Positions 16,758-25,981 are shown, counted from the stretch's first letter. The stretch is DNA of 64,000 nucleotides from an uncultured Thermomicrobia bacterium (GCA_937968015.1 CALBSO010000058.1:15176-79175), one strand, 5' to 3'. Notes: generated by a model not told the origin, from the letters alone. Numbers and translations: made by a program.

Positions 16758-17810
16758 CTAAAAGGGGATTTCGGCATCGGGGTCTTCCGCCGCCGGTTCG
16801 TCCCAGATCGAGCGCGGCTGCTCCGACCCGGTCCTTGGGGAAGAGGCCGGTATGAGCGGCTCAGGCTGCGATGTGCCACGATAGAATCGCCGACGAAGGG
16901 AGCGTACGGTATCCGACCACGGCCCGTCGCCGGCACTGGATCGCGCTGCCGCAGTGAGCGTCGTATCCAATTGATTGCACGCTTGTAAGACGACAGCCTC
17001 AGCCGTTTGCGGCGGCGCACCATTGAAGCCGCGCTGTTCATGCGTCGCGACGGCATGATACAGCCGCCGCCGTGACTCCTCCGCCAGCCCACCGGCTTCG
17101 TCCACGAGGCGATCGAGGCGGATGAGCGAGAGCGTGGACGGATCGAGGAGTTGCCCCTCGATGGACTGCGCGAACGTCAACGGCTCGTAGGCGTCCACCT
17201 TACCGATATCGTGGAGCAAGGCCGCGGTCAGCAGCAAATCGGCATCCACGTCCGTCCGCGTCGTCGCGATGGCAAGGGCGAGTTGCGCGACATTCAGCGA
17301 ATGTTCGAGCAAACCGCCGAGATACGCATATGCCTCGACATGCGCGGCGGGCGCGCGGACAAACTCGTCGAAAAAGTCAGAGGCCATGAAGACGCTCAGG
17401 AGGTGGTGCAACTCCCGGTTCGCGACCGTTTCGGCAAGCCCCGCGTACTCCTGAGCCATCTGCTGATGGTCGCGCGCGGATGATGGAACGAAGTCCATGA
17501 GGTCCGCGTCCTCGATCGCCGTGGCATCGGAGATGATGAGCGAGATTTCGTTTCCGTATGCCTGCGTCGTGCCGATCACCTGAACGACGGCGTCTTTGAG
17601 GAGAATGTTCTCAACGAACGGCAGGTTTTCCGACCAGACCCGACCGGGTACGATCCCTGTACGATCCGCGAGTTCGAGCGAGAGGAAGGGCTTCGAGTCA
17701 CCGAACTTATTCGGCTTCGTCATCTTGCGCTCGACGCTACGGACGAGGAAGGTCGTGTCCACGGTCATATTCGGTTCAATATCGCTCGCATATAGGGTCT
17801 TGTCGGCCAT
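16758..17810 (-). CDS. OB-fold plus HD-domain nuclease, YhaM-like, with SSB-like C-terminal tip
   Basis: A 350-residue protein. Residues 1-100 form an OB-fold nucleic-acid-binding domain (TTFLVRSVERKMTKPNKFGDSKPFLSLEL as two overlapping strands, GRVWSENL). Residues 150-300 form an HD domain (LLEHSLNVAQLALAI, LLLTAALLHDIGKVDAYEPL, HAVATHEQRGFNGAPP). This is the layout of the 3'-5' exoribonuclease YhaM/Cbf1 family. After a Pro/Ser-rich linker the chain ends EDPDAEIPF, closely resembling the acidic DDDIPF tip of bacterial SSB. A good Shine-Dalgarno sequence precedes the ATG, and moaD-moaE follows after 2 bp. Confidence 0.83.
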   Translation of the reverse strand: MADKTLYASDIEPNMTVDTTFLVRSVERKMTKPNKFGDSKPFLSLELADRTGIVPGRVWSENLPFVENILLKDAVVQVIGTTQAYGNEISLIISDATAIEDADLMDFVPSSARDHQQMAQEYAGLAETVANRELHHLLSVFMASDFFDEFVRAPAAHVEAYAYLGGLLEHSLNVAQLALAIATTRTDVDADLLLTAALLHDIGKVDAYEPLTFAQSIEGQLLDPSTLSLIRLDRLVDEAGGLAEESRRRLYHAVATHEQRGFNGAPPQTAEAVVLQACNQLDTTLTAAARSSAGDGPWSDTVRSLRRRFYRGTSQPEPLIPASSPRTGSEQPRSIWDEPAAEDPDAEIPF

Positions 17811-17833
17811 GTGGTTGCTCCTGAGGAGAATGG

Positions 17834-17906
17834 CGCCCCTGGCAGGGCTCGAACCTGCGACCTAGGGATTAGAAGGCCCTCGCTCTGTCCGCTGAGCTAC
17901 AGGGGC
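17834..17906 (-). tRNA. tRNA-Arg (TCT)
   Basis: On the minus strand the acceptor arm GCCCCTG pairs with CAGGGGC, followed by TAGCTCAGCGGACAGAGC as D-arm. The anticodon loop is CTTCTAA (anticodon TCT) and the T-arm is GCAGGTTCGAGCCCTGC. The 31-39 pair of the anticodon stem is a C-U mismatch; otherwise the cloverleaf is complete. CCA is not encoded. Confidence 0.95.
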
Positions 17907-17927
17907 GCAAGCACAAGCACCGACGTG

Positions 17928-17957
17928 ATTGTACGCCGAAGGGGTAGTGCGATGCAA
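17928..17957 (-). promoter_or_regulatory. Promoter for tRNA-Arg
   Basis: On the minus strand TTGCAT (17957-17952), 18 bp, and TACAAT (17933-17928) stand 21 bp upstream of the tRNA 5' end. Confidence 0.65.
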
Positions 17958-18279
17958 TGCGGGCGATCATTCGTGCGCCACTTCACGAAGTTGACAGAAT
18001 ATGCGGATGCGCGTACCGTAGAGAAACAGAGAGGTAGCCCGTCGGCCCCACCACGAGTGATGCCCCCGGGATCGCGCCTACGCAGTTACGCTGCCGGTGG
18101 CGCGCAGCCAGTGAAACGATCCGATGCACGCAGGATGCGCGGGCTTGCAGCGGCAAAGCGCACCACCCTCAAGGGTTTCCAGCATCGCGAGGCGCACACC
18201 GGCACCGAGGCGGCCTATGACGACCGACGATTTGGCCCTCTCTTTTTCTGTGCGCGGCGCACGAGTATCCCGCGGCGGA
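17958..18279. other. Intergenic stretch without a recognisable gene
   Basis: About 320 bp between the tRNA-Arg promoter and the end of sbcC. Open frames exist on both strands, but their translations are basic, low-complexity and unlike any protein. No terminator with a clear T-tract was seen. Confidence 0.5.
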
Positions 18280-21135
18280 TCACATCGCGGCAAACGCGGA
18301 CGCGCCGAGCAAGAGATCGGTCGCGTCGCGCCGGAGTAGGGCGCTGGTGCCGTCCGGTTGCGCCGCCACCGTCCAGACTTCGTTCATCAGTGGCGACAGC
18401 CGGACATCATCCACATGGCTGATGATGAAGAGTTGGGGTACGATATCGCCCATCGCGGCGAGCGCCTCGAGGACGAGCGTCCGTCGCTCGGCATCGAGCG
18501 AACCGAAGACCTCATCGAGCACCATAAAACCGATCGCGTGGCCGCCACGCGCGGCAAGCAGTTGGGAGAGCGCGATCCGCGCCGCCAATGCGGCAATGTC
18601 GCGCTCTCCCCCGGAGAACTTTTCGACGGGAAACTTCTCCAAATCGCCGTCGTACAGCGCCGGTGTGTAGTTCGTGTCGAAGGCGAGGCGGTTGTAGCGG
18701 CCATTGGACATCCGCTCGATCAGTTCACTCGCGTACTCGCCTAGTTTCGGCTGGATGCGCGCCGCGAGCGCGACGGAAAAATCGGTGAACCCGTCATCCA
18801 TCAAGTTGTACCGCGCCACTGACGCGCCGAGCCGGTCTACATCCGCGCGGAGGACCGAGAGGCGCGTCTGCTCGGCTTCGATCCGCTCAACGCCGTTGTG
18901 GGCATTTGCGGCCGCCACGCGTGCATCGGACAACGCGCTTTGTACCTGGTTCGCCACCTCGGCCGCCGCAACCGCTTCCGCCTCCATCTGCGCGACCGCG
19001 TCCGGATCATAGGCGAGCGCCGCCTGCTCGCCAGCCGTCCGGGCAATTGTTGCTTCACACTCCGCGATCTTCTGAAGCGCGGCATCCCGACGCCCCTCCT
19101 CCGCGGGGAGAGCGATCAGTTCCTCGGCAATCCGTGTCGCTTCTGATTGTAGTGCAACGAGACGCACCCGTTCCTGACGCAGTTCCTCGTGCCGCTCGAC
19201 ATCATAGGTAACCGGGCCAAGGGCAGCGAGCGCTTCGCGTTGTGTGGCGATCCGCGCGTTGATCTGATCGAGTTGCGTTGCGAGGCGGTTCGCCGCCCCC
19301 ACCGCGTTCGCGGCGCGTTCGAGTAGGGAGAGTTCGGTCTCCAGCGCACTGACATCCTGCTCGGTCGGCGGCTTGCGCCGTCCTGTCGTAGCGAGCGCAG
19401 TGCGTAGGGTCTCGTCGGCGCGTGCGGCACGGTCGGCGGCGTCGCGCTCTTCGGAGCGCGCGCGATCCCATTGGGCTTTGATCGTCTCCGCTTGCCGCAA
19501 TCGCTCTTGTTCTGCCTGCAATGCCCCATTCGCGGCACGACCGGCAGTCCGTGTCTCTTCAAGGCGTGTGCCAACCGCCTTGCCTGCCAGCGTGCAGGCG
19601 TCCATTGAGCGACGGAGCGAGGCGAACATCACGTCGGCGTCATCCTCGGTGAAGGGCCGTCCGCAGGTCGGGCAATCGGCGTCGGGTTCCGCCGCCTCCC
19701 ACCGCTTGAGCAAGGTCGCATATTTCGTGTGCTCGGCGCGCAGTCCGGCCAGTTCGGTTTCCAGCCGCGTGACATCCTCAGTGAACGCGCGCTCTTGCCG
19801 CTCAAGTTCGGCAACGCGCTCCGCCGGATCGCCCCCCGCGACAACAACCGCCAGCCGCGCATCGAGTTCGGCGCGCTTGTTTGCCCGATGCTTCGCCTCA
19901 TCAGCGGCGCGGGTGGCATCCTCAGCAACGCGGATCAGCGCGCGCAACTGATCCCGTTCCTTGACGCGCTCGATGGTGAGCGGTGCGGACGCAGTCAACT
20001 TCGTCGCAAGCATGTGCGCGCGCGCCGCACCTGGCGCTTCCTCGTCAAGCGTTTCCCAATCGAAGAGCAGGTCACGCAGGGCGTCGAGATCGGCAATCAT
20101 CGCGTCCGCCGTCGCGCTCAGTTGGTCCGCCCGATTTTCGGACTCCCGCAGATCGCGCGTACTGTCCGAGACACGTTGCGCGTGCGCAGCGGCGATCTCG
20201 GCTGCCGCGAGCGCGGCCTCCGTTTCGTTCACCGATGCGAGGAGTGGCGCGATCTCGGTAGCACGTTGGGCACGCGCGTGGAGCGCGGCAATCCGCCGCG
20301 AAGCATCGTCGCGCGTAGCCTCAGCGGCGCTCCTCGTCGTTTCCTCCGCACGTCGCTCGGACGCAAGCAGATCGAATTGGCGCTGCACCGCGCGCACCGT
20401 ATCCAGGCGCACCGCAACGGTTTCGTATTGGCCGCTACACACATTGAACTCCGTCGTCAACCGCGCGACGGTCGCGACCGCATCATCTTCCACGCCGTGC
20501 GCGAGGCGGAGTTCCTCATCGAGATCCCGTGCTTCCGTTTCGTCCGCGAGCTGGCTGCTCCGCGCGGCGAGCGTGTGGCGCTCGCGCGTGCGCTCCTCGC
20601 GCAGTTTCGCTTGCGCGCGCTCGATGGCATCGAGGTCGAGCAAGCGCTGCATCTCCTTGCGTCGTTCGGTATCGCCAACATCGCCGAAGAAGGCGAGTTC
20701 CTTTTGTCTCGTGAAGAAGGTCGTCGTAAACGACTGTGGGCTCATCCGTAGCAGCGTTGTGCGGATGTAGTCCGAAACGGGATTCGCGCCCGTGACGATT
20801 GGTTCCTGATCGTCGCCACGGAAGACACTCGCTTCAACACGCTGGCTGCCACCGGCGGTGATACGGAGACTGCGCGTGATCGTGTAGACATTCTCGTCGG
20901 TCTCCACGGTCAACTCGACCTTTGTTGTAAGCCCATTGCTGCGACGCGGCACGACATCCCGGTTATCCACCCCAATAGCATTCGGTCGGAAGAGCGCCCA
21001 GAGCATCGCTTCAAAGAGCGTACTCTTGCCCGCGCCATTCGTGCCGACGACGCCGATGATGCCGATAGATGGAAATTGGATGTCCACGTCGCGCAGGCGC
21101 TTGAAGTGCTCGATCTTCAGACGTTGAAGGATCAT
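18280..21135 (-). CDS. sbcC: SbcC/Rad50-type ATPase of the DNA double-strand-break nuclease
   Basis: A 951-residue SMC-like ATPase. The N-terminal half has Walker A GTNGAGKST (31-39) and the Q-loop region MSPQSFTTTFFTRQKELAFF. Two long Ala/Glu/Arg-rich coiled coils flank the zinc hook CPTCGRPF (Cys 488 and 491). The C-terminal half has the signature FSGGERDIAALAARIALSQL, Walker B GFMVLDEVFGSLD and IISHVDDV. With SbcD it forms the MR-type nuclease that opens hairpins and processes DNA ends. It overlaps sbcD by 4 nt (ATGA). Confidence 0.96.
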   Translation of the reverse strand: MILQRLKIEHFKRLRDVDIQFPSIGIIGVVGTNGAGKSTLFEAMLWALFRPNAIGVDNRDVVPRRSNGLTTKVELTVETDENVYTITRSLRITAGGSQRVEASVFRGDDQEPIVTGANPVSDYIRTTLLRMSPQSFTTTFFTRQKELAFFGDVGDTERRKEMQRLLDLDAIERAQAKLREERTRERHTLAARSSQLADETEARDLDEELRLAHGVEDDAVATVARLTTEFNVCSGQYETVAVRLDTVRAVQRQFDLLASERRAEETTRSAAEATRDDASRRIAALHARAQRATEIAPLLASVNETEAALAAAEIAAAHAQRVSDSTRDLRESENRADQLSATADAMIADLDALRDLLFDWETLDEEAPGAARAHMLATKLTASAPLTIERVKERDQLRALIRVAEDATRAADEAKHRANKRAELDARLAVVVAGGDPAERVAELERQERAFTEDVTRLETELAGLRAEHTKYATLLKRWEAAEPDADCPTCGRPFTEDDADVMFASLRRSMDACTLAGKAVGTRLEETRTAGRAANGALQAEQERLRQAETIKAQWDRARSEERDAADRAARADETLRTALATTGRRKPPTEQDVSALETELSLLERAANAVGAANRLATQLDQINARIATQREALAALGPVTYDVERHEELRQERVRLVALQSEATRIAEELIALPAEEGRRDAALQKIAECEATIARTAGEQAALAYDPDAVAQMEAEAVAAAEVANQVQSALSDARVAAANAHNGVERIEAEQTRLSVLRADVDRLGASVARYNLMDDGFTDFSVALAARIQPKLGEYASELIERMSNGRYNRLAFDTNYTPALYDGDLEKFPVEKFSGGERDIAALAARIALSQLLAARGGHAIGFMVLDEVFGSLDAERRTLVLEALAAMGDIVPQLFIISHVDDVRLSPLMNEVWTVAAQPDGTSALLRRDATDLLLGASAFAAM

Positions 21136-22364
21136 GCCATCCCTCCGGCGGCGACGGGTTCGGGCGCGACCGCGACGGGGTGCGCCTCTTCGTCGCTTCG
21201 CAATGCGTCTTCGAGCAGGGCGCGACCGGCCTCGCGGAATGACGCAGCGAACGCCGGTTCGTAGAGCCCGTCGGCGGCGCGGGATGCGACGAACTCGTTG
21301 AACTCATCGAGCAGTTGCCCGATGGGGCTGGATTCCTCGACCAGCGCACCGGGAGCGCGCACGGCGCGGACATCGGGTACGAACGCCCAGCATTCCCTGA
21401 CGATGTCAAGCCCGCGCAGCATCCGTACGACCTCGCGATCCACACCGAGGGCAGTGTCCCGAACGCCACACAGCACGATCGCCTCCGCGCGTCGGGCGTC
21501 CGGTTCCCGTTCAAGATGGCGCACGACCTGGGCGACAATCGCCTCCGCGCTCAACTCCTCGCCGTGGACGATCGGCAGCGTGAGATGATCCCGCGCAGGG
21601 AGCGGCACATGCTCGATCGCCAATGCGTCGGCACCCCCGACAGTGACGCGGACGTAGCCGGGTTTCGCCGAAAGGTCGGAAAGGCCGATGCGCTCCGTGC
21701 TGCCGCTGTAGAACGTGTTGGTGCGTTTCCGCTCGTGGATGTGCCAGTGGCCGAGCGCGATATAGTCGTAGCGCGGGTCGAGCAGGGCGTCCTCGATCTC
21801 GTCCGCGCCGCCGCGCCGGTCGTGCTGGACGGCGAGATCGAACGAACCATGCGCGACGAGCAGATTGATCGCGTTGTTGTCTGTCAACATCGCATTCGGT
21901 GGCTGCTCGTTGGTGAACGCGCCGTGCGGCACCGCCGTCACGACGACCTTGCGATCCTTGAGGATCAGCGGAAAGCGATCCCAATCATAGCCCGTGGCGA
22001 ACTGGACATTCCGGCAGGCGACGGCGCAGAGATCGAGCACGCTCCCGGCATGGCGCAGACGTGGCGTGTCGTGGTTGCCGCCGACGACGATGGTCGGGAT
22101 GCCTGCCGCCTCCAACCGTCGCATCTGCTGCACGAAGAAGATCAGCGTCTGCATCGGTGGGCGGCTGTGATGGAAGACATCGCCGGCGTGCAGTACGAGA
22201 TCAATATCGCCGGACGCGATGATGTGATCCACCGCCGCCTCGAACGCGTGCTCGATGTCCACGGCACGCTGATTCCTGCCCGTTGTCGGGCAGAGGCGAG
22301 TCAGCGCGCTGAAACCGAGATGCGTGTCGGCGAGATGGGCAATGCGAAGTGGGGCGTCAGTCAT
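21132..22364 (-). CDS. sbcD: SbcD/Mre11-type nuclease
   Basis: A 410-residue calcineurin-like metallophosphoesterase with the five family motifs: IAHLADTHLGF (Asp13, His15), LVLHAGDVFH (Asp62), VVGGNHDTPR, LLVAHGSFD and ALGHWHIHER. It is the Mre11-type exo/endonuclease subunit paired with SbcC. Spacing is 6 bp after herA and a 4-nt overlap with sbcC, so the four genes 25561 to 18280 form one transcription unit. Confidence 0.95.
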   Translation of the reverse strand: MTDAPLRIAHLADTHLGFSALTRLCPTTGRNQRAVDIEHAFEAAVDHIIASGDIDLVLHAGDVFHHSRPPMQTLIFFVQQMRRLEAAGIPTIVVGGNHDTPRLRHAGSVLDLCAVACRNVQFATGYDWDRFPLILKDRKVVVTAVPHGAFTNEQPPNAMLTDNNAINLLVAHGSFDLAVQHDRRGGADEIEDALLDPRYDYIALGHWHIHERKRTNTFYSGSTERIGLSDLSAKPGYVRVTVGGADALAIEHVPLPARDHLTLPIVHGEELSAEAIVAQVVRHLEREPDARRAEAIVLCGVRDTALGVDREVVRMLRGLDIVRECWAFVPDVRAVRAPGALVEESSPIGQLLDEFNEFVASRAADGLYEPAFAASFREAGRALLEDALRSDEEAHPVAVAPEPVAAGGMA

Positions 22365-22370
22365 CGGTCG

Positions 22371-24476
22371 TTAGCCTGTCTTTCCGATACGGTTCTTGCT
22401 GATCGTGTTACAGAAATACTGCCAGGGCGTCATGCGAGAGCCGGAGCGATACGTACGGCGAACTCGCTGCATCAATTCGTCGCACTGCGCACTCGTCAAG
22501 TCATGCTCGCCGAGTACCGACTTCACTTCGGCCATCGTTGGTTCCCGCACGTCCGCGTGCCGCGACATATCGCGGAGCACGCGGTACACGGATTCCTCCG
22601 GACCGAAATGGACTGACGCGCCGTACACCTTCTGTGCGTCGCTCCCTGCCAGCGCGGGCGGGCGCGGGAAGACACCAAAGACGGGAACCGGGATGTGCGC
22701 GTGGCGCATGAGCAGCGTGCCCTTCGGCACACGCAACAACTCCGCCCGCGTGGACTCAGTGAGCGCGCGATAGGAGGGGCTGATGATCTCCTCATCGCCG
22801 ATCCGGCCGTAAAATGAGGTCGCGGCGTTGCCGACCACCTCGTCGTCCACCTTCGAGCGGAATTGCTCCGCGCCGAAGAGCACGACATTGAGGTGCCGAC
22901 CGCGTGCGGCGATGTCCACAAGGGTGTCACGCAGGCCGCCACGCCCGCCGCCTGGCGCGTACTTGTTCAGTTCGTCCACGAAAATGATAACCTTCTCGAC
23001 ACCCAGTTCAGAGCGTTCCGCGCGCTCCCAAATCCGCTGTATTGTCGCACTAACGAGCAGTTCTTGCACGGTCGTATTGCAGTTCGCGATGTCCACAACG
23101 CGCAGTTCGCGATCGGCGAATGTGCCGTCGCAGCGCGGCAATTCGCCGTAGTTGACGAGGTTGCGCGCGAGAAGCCCCCCGCACTTATTCGTCAGGTTCC
23201 TGATGCGGTTGTTCGCCTTCAGGATCGTGAACCGATGATGATCGTTCCATGTCTGTGGCTTCTTGCCAGTCTCATCATCCTCGGTGTTCAGGTAGTCCAT
23301 GATCTCGCGCATCTTCGCCTCGAAACCCTTGACGGTCTGGACGTTCTGCTCGCGCAGTTCGGAGAGGAAGCCGAAAAACTTGTCGTCCAGGTCGCCACCC
23401 TCGAAGACGCGATATGGGTAACGCAGCACTTCCTGGAGGTTCCAGAGGATCGGATAGACGCAATCGGTTTCGTGCCGCGCGGTGCGGAGCGTATTGAGGG
23501 CGGCGTGATCGAACAGGCCATCGAGATTGATCTGGTCGCCATGCTCGTTGTGTGGCTCGCCGCCCGGTTTGTAGGGCGCGAAGATGCGGAGGTCCGCAAA
23601 CGGTGCGGGCGACATCGCCATCTTCTCGTACATCAGGCGGTCGAGCGGTGTTGGCATCTTGACACCGCGCCCGGCAAGCGCATCCGCCGCCTCCGGCGAG
23701 ACGTAGGCGGCCTTGTCGAGCCAGAGAAGGTCCGGCCCCTTGACATTGAACATCAGCGCGGCGACCGAGTGCGGCGACTTCTGGAAAACGCTGCTGATGA
23801 CGAAGAGCGCATGGCTCGTCTTCGTCGCGAGGCCGGACTGACCCGTCCAGTTTGCATGCCCAGCCTCGGGCCCGAGCAGATAATCGCTGTCCACATCCAC
23901 TGGCGTGTGCTGAAAGACGAGGCGGCTCATGCCGTCGTCGGTCTTCTCGAAGATTTCCTCACCGTCCGCATCGCGCGCCGCGTTGCCATTCCGGTGCAGC
24001 AGAACGGGGATCGCCGTACCGCTGTACCCCTCCTTGCCGAGCGCGAGGCGGATCGCGTCCGGTGTGGCGTAGTAGACCGGGCCGCTGCGGGGTGGCCGAC
24101 GGGAGCGGACATCATCCCGCAGATGGCGCGAGGCGAGCACACGGCAGGTGAAGACGAGAATCTCGGGCCGTGTCGAGGCGAGCGCCGTGCCGATGTCGTC
24201 TTCGCCCTGATAGTCGAAATAATCATCGAGGAAGGTCTTGAGATCGCCGTACCGTTGTGGCTCGTCGAGAATGCCGATCACCGCCGCTTCCTCACTGAAC
24301 GCGACGACGATGTGCCCGATATCGAGTGCGAGTGCGGCGGCGGGCGAATCGGCGGCCCAGAAGGAGAATTCGTGGGCGGCGGCCGGATTCTTCTCGCTGG
24401 TAACGACGCGCCCGATTGGGCCGGTGAAGGTATCAATCAGCGTGTCGAAATGGGTGACGAGCGACGGAGCGTCCAT
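22371..24476 (-). CDS. herA: HerA-like DNA-end-processing ATPase with variant P-loop
   Basis: A 701-residue FtsK/HerA-class hexameric ATPase. A HAS-barrel-like N-terminus (residues 1-100) precedes the ATPase core. The P-loop position reads TGQSGLATKTSHALF (about 211-225), where a normal Walker A would have GxxxxGK[ST]; the Lys-Thr is kept but the preceding Gly is Thr. Walker B is VEKVIIFVDELNKYAP (Asp501, Glu502). Further conserved parts are DTLVDIAARGRHLNVVLFGA and SFYGRIGDEE. HerA drives the NurA nuclease in resection with Mre11-Rad50 in archaea. Its start codon overlaps the nurA stop by one base. Confidence 0.85.
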   Translation of the reverse strand: MDAPSLVTHFDTLIDTFTGPIGRVVTSEKNPAAAHEFSFWAADSPAAALALDIGHIVVAFSEEAAVIGILDEPQRYGDLKTFLDDYFDYQGEDDIGTALASTRPEILVFTCRVLASRHLRDDVRSRRPPRSGPVYYATPDAIRLALGKEGYSGTAIPVLLHRNGNAARDADGEEIFEKTDDGMSRLVFQHTPVDVDSDYLLGPEAGHANWTGQSGLATKTSHALFVISSVFQKSPHSVAALMFNVKGPDLLWLDKAAYVSPEAADALAGRGVKMPTPLDRLMYEKMAMSPAPFADLRIFAPYKPGGEPHNEHGDQINLDGLFDHAALNTLRTARHETDCVYPILWNLQEVLRYPYRVFEGGDLDDKFFGFLSELREQNVQTVKGFEAKMREIMDYLNTEDDETGKKPQTWNDHHRFTILKANNRIRNLTNKCGGLLARNLVNYGELPRCDGTFADRELRVVDIANCNTTVQELLVSATIQRIWERAERSELGVEKVIIFVDELNKYAPGGGRGGLRDTLVDIAARGRHLNVVLFGAEQFRSKVDDEVVGNAATSFYGRIGDEEIISPSYRALTESTRAELLRVPKGTLLMRHAHIPVPVFGVFPRPPALAGSDAQKVYGASVHFGPEESVYRVLRDMSRHADVREPTMAEVKSVLGEHDLTSAQCDELMQRVRRTYRSGSRMTPWQYFCNTISKNRIGKTG

Positions 24477-25561
24477 TACGCGACCTCCCGCAGGTAGCGA
24501 CGGAGCGCGGCGGGGACGCCGAGAAGCGCGCGCTCAAGTTTCACTTTCAGGATGCGCTCGGCGATGTGAATCGGATAGAGCAGCGTCGGCCAGCGATCAT
24601 CGTTCGTCGCGCGCGGCGTCCGCTCGGCAAAGATTAAGTGGGACAGGGTATCATAGTCGCGCGGGTTGGCCGTCTGCGATGGAGCCTCGATCCGCGCAAG
24701 ACCGAAGAGCGGATCGGCGCCCGTTGCCTCATGCAGCCGCAGATACCAGGTGATTGGCCGCAACCCGCCGGAGACAGCGCGTTGGAACGCGCTACTGCGA
24801 TGGCCAACCGGCATATGCAGCAGATCCGTCATCTCGGTGTTGGTCAGGTCGAACCGGCTATGCCGCTTAATCAGACCCATCGCGTTGCCGATGTCAGCGC
24901 GCGAGAGCGAGCCATCCATCACAAGCCATCCTTCGCTGCCGTCCGTCCGTTCGATCCATGCTTTGAGCGCCTCGTACTCGCACGCTTCGCGCACGGTGCT
25001 CACGACGGGCCGGATGCGCGATTGCAGGGCGATGAAATCGCCATCATGCAACGAACCGGTAGTCGGGTTGTCGGCAGTTTGCACATCGAGACCTGTCCGC
25101 GTGAAGGCGTCGTACAGATCGTCGGTGTGCGTGTCATTGGCGGCGGACGCGATGATGATGCTGCTCGCGATGTGCGTCATGCCGGGCACGGAGCGGAAGA
25201 CGCCATCTTGCGGCCGCCGCTCGATCACGCCCGCGACGACAACGACGAGGGCGAGCGCATTCATGCCGCACCACCCGATTGGCAGGGTGCGCTGGACACC
25301 GTCGAGAAAATAGCGGACGCGCCATGTCGTGTCGGCAGGCAATGCGGGGATGATTGGGATAATCGAGAGGTGCGCACCTTCGAGATGAGTAATACTTGGG
25401 CCTCCGCGCTCTCGCGCATCATCGCCATCGAATGAGACGAGATCGTGTTCGAGTCGCACGGCGGCGGGTGTCGCGACGAAGGGTAACCCACTCGCCTGCA
25501 GCGACGCGAGCGCAGTCGTCAGTCGCCCACCGAGTGTCAGTGTGTTGTTTTGGACAGACAT
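24476..25561 (-). CDS. nurA: NurA-domain nuclease
   Basis: A 361-residue protein read as the NurA partner of HerA. An RNase H-like core is suggested by the first acidic motif VRYFLDGVQRTLPIG and by WLVMDGSLSRADI, where DG follows a hydrophobic strand. The C-terminal YPIHIAERILKVKLERALLG matches the end of NurA proteins. The assignment rests on these motifs and on the operon with herA, sbcD and sbcC; similarity outside the motifs is not obvious by eye. It is the first gene of the operon, with an AGGGGGG ribosome site. Confidence 0.78.
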   Translation of the reverse strand: MSVQNNTLTLGGRLTTALASLQASGLPFVATPAAVRLEHDLVSFDGDDARERGGPSITHLEGAHLSIIPIIPALPADTTWRVRYFLDGVQRTLPIGWCGMNALALVVVVAGVIERRPQDGVFRSVPGMTHIASSIIIASAANDTHTDDLYDAFTRTGLDVQTADNPTTGSLHDGDFIALQSRIRPVVSTVREACEYEALKAWIERTDGSEGWLVMDGSLSRADIGNAMGLIKRHSRFDLTNTEMTDLLHMPVGHRSSAFQRAVSGGLRPITWYLRLHEATGADPLFGLARIEAPSQTANPRDYDTLSHLIFAERTPRATNDDRWPTLLYPIHIAERILKVKLERALLGVPAALRRYLREVA

Positions 25562-25595
25562 CTCGCGTGAGCCCCCCTACGTGAACGGACACCTA

Positions 25596-25624
25596 AGCAT
25601 AGCACGCATGTACTACTGCCGCAA
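25596..25624 (-). promoter_or_regulatory. Promoter of the nurA-herA-sbcD-sbcC operon
   Basis: On the minus strand TTGCGG (25624-25619), a 17-bp spacer ending in TGC, and TATGCT (25601-25596) form an extended -10 promoter 35 bp upstream of the nurA start codon. Confidence 0.6.
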
Positions 25625-25672
25625 GCCGATTGGGTCGGCTGTTTCGGGGCAAGAGACGCCTTGAACCGTATC

Positions 25673-25701
25673 TTGACAGCGGTGTATCCGTGCCGTATGG
25701 T
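25673..25701 (+). promoter_or_regulatory. Promoter of the tRNA-Asp/tRNA-Lys pair
   Basis: Consensus TTGACA (25673-25678), 17 bp, TATGGT (25696-25701). The tRNA-Asp 5' end is 14 bp downstream of the -10 box. Confidence 0.75.
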
Positions 25702-25714
25702 AATGCAGCGCTGC

Positions 25715-25791
25715 GGAGGCGTAGCTTAGTGGCTTAAAGCGCTGCCCTGTCAAGGCAGAGATCGCGGGTTCGAATCCCGTCGCTTCCGCCA
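25715..25791 (+). tRNA. tRNA-Asp (GTC)
   Basis: Acceptor GGAGGCG pairs with CGCTTCC, discriminator G, and CCA is encoded (25789-25791). The anticodon arm is CTGCC-CTGTCAA-GGCAG with anticodon GTC, and the T-arm is GCGGGTTCGAATCCCGT. Confidence 0.95.
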
Positions 25792-25799
25792 ATCTTGCC

Positions 25800-25805
25800 T
25801 ATACT
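25800..25805 (+). promoter_or_regulatory. Possible second -10 box ahead of tRNA-Lys
   Basis: TATACT lies between the two tRNA genes, 46 bp before tRNA-Lys. No clear -35 is possible without entering tRNA-Asp, so it may be chance. Confidence 0.3.
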
Positions 25806-25850
25806 GTCGGCGCGACGACGCGGACGTGGAGCCGAACGATTCAACGATGT

Positions 25851-25928
<78 letters not shown>

Positions 25929-25956
25929 CTTTCTTCAACTATAGCAAGGGAAATGA

Positions 25957-25981
25957 GGCAGCGCATAGCCCATGCGCTGCC
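25957..25981 (+). terminator. Hairpin just after tRNA-Lys, supplied by the element
   Basis: GGCAGCGCAT (25957-25966), a 5-nt loop and ATGCGCTGCC (25972-25981) form a 10-bp stem. There is no clear T-run. It replaces the chromosomal hairpin now displaced to 40852-40885 and may end tRNA transcription and/or the oppositely oriented integrase transcript. Confidence 0.5.

Noticed and set aside
17907..18279. Possible small gene between tRNA-Arg and sbcC
   Set aside because: Frames are short and basic with no start signals or motifs.
19729..20751. 340-codon open frame opposite sbcC
   Set aside because: Lies within the coiled-coil part of sbcC, where codon bias opens the opposite strand; translation is Arg-rich and unlike any protein.
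22863..24497. 544-codon open frame on the plus strand over herA
   Set aside because: Antisense shadow of a well-supported gene; no family features and no ribosome site.
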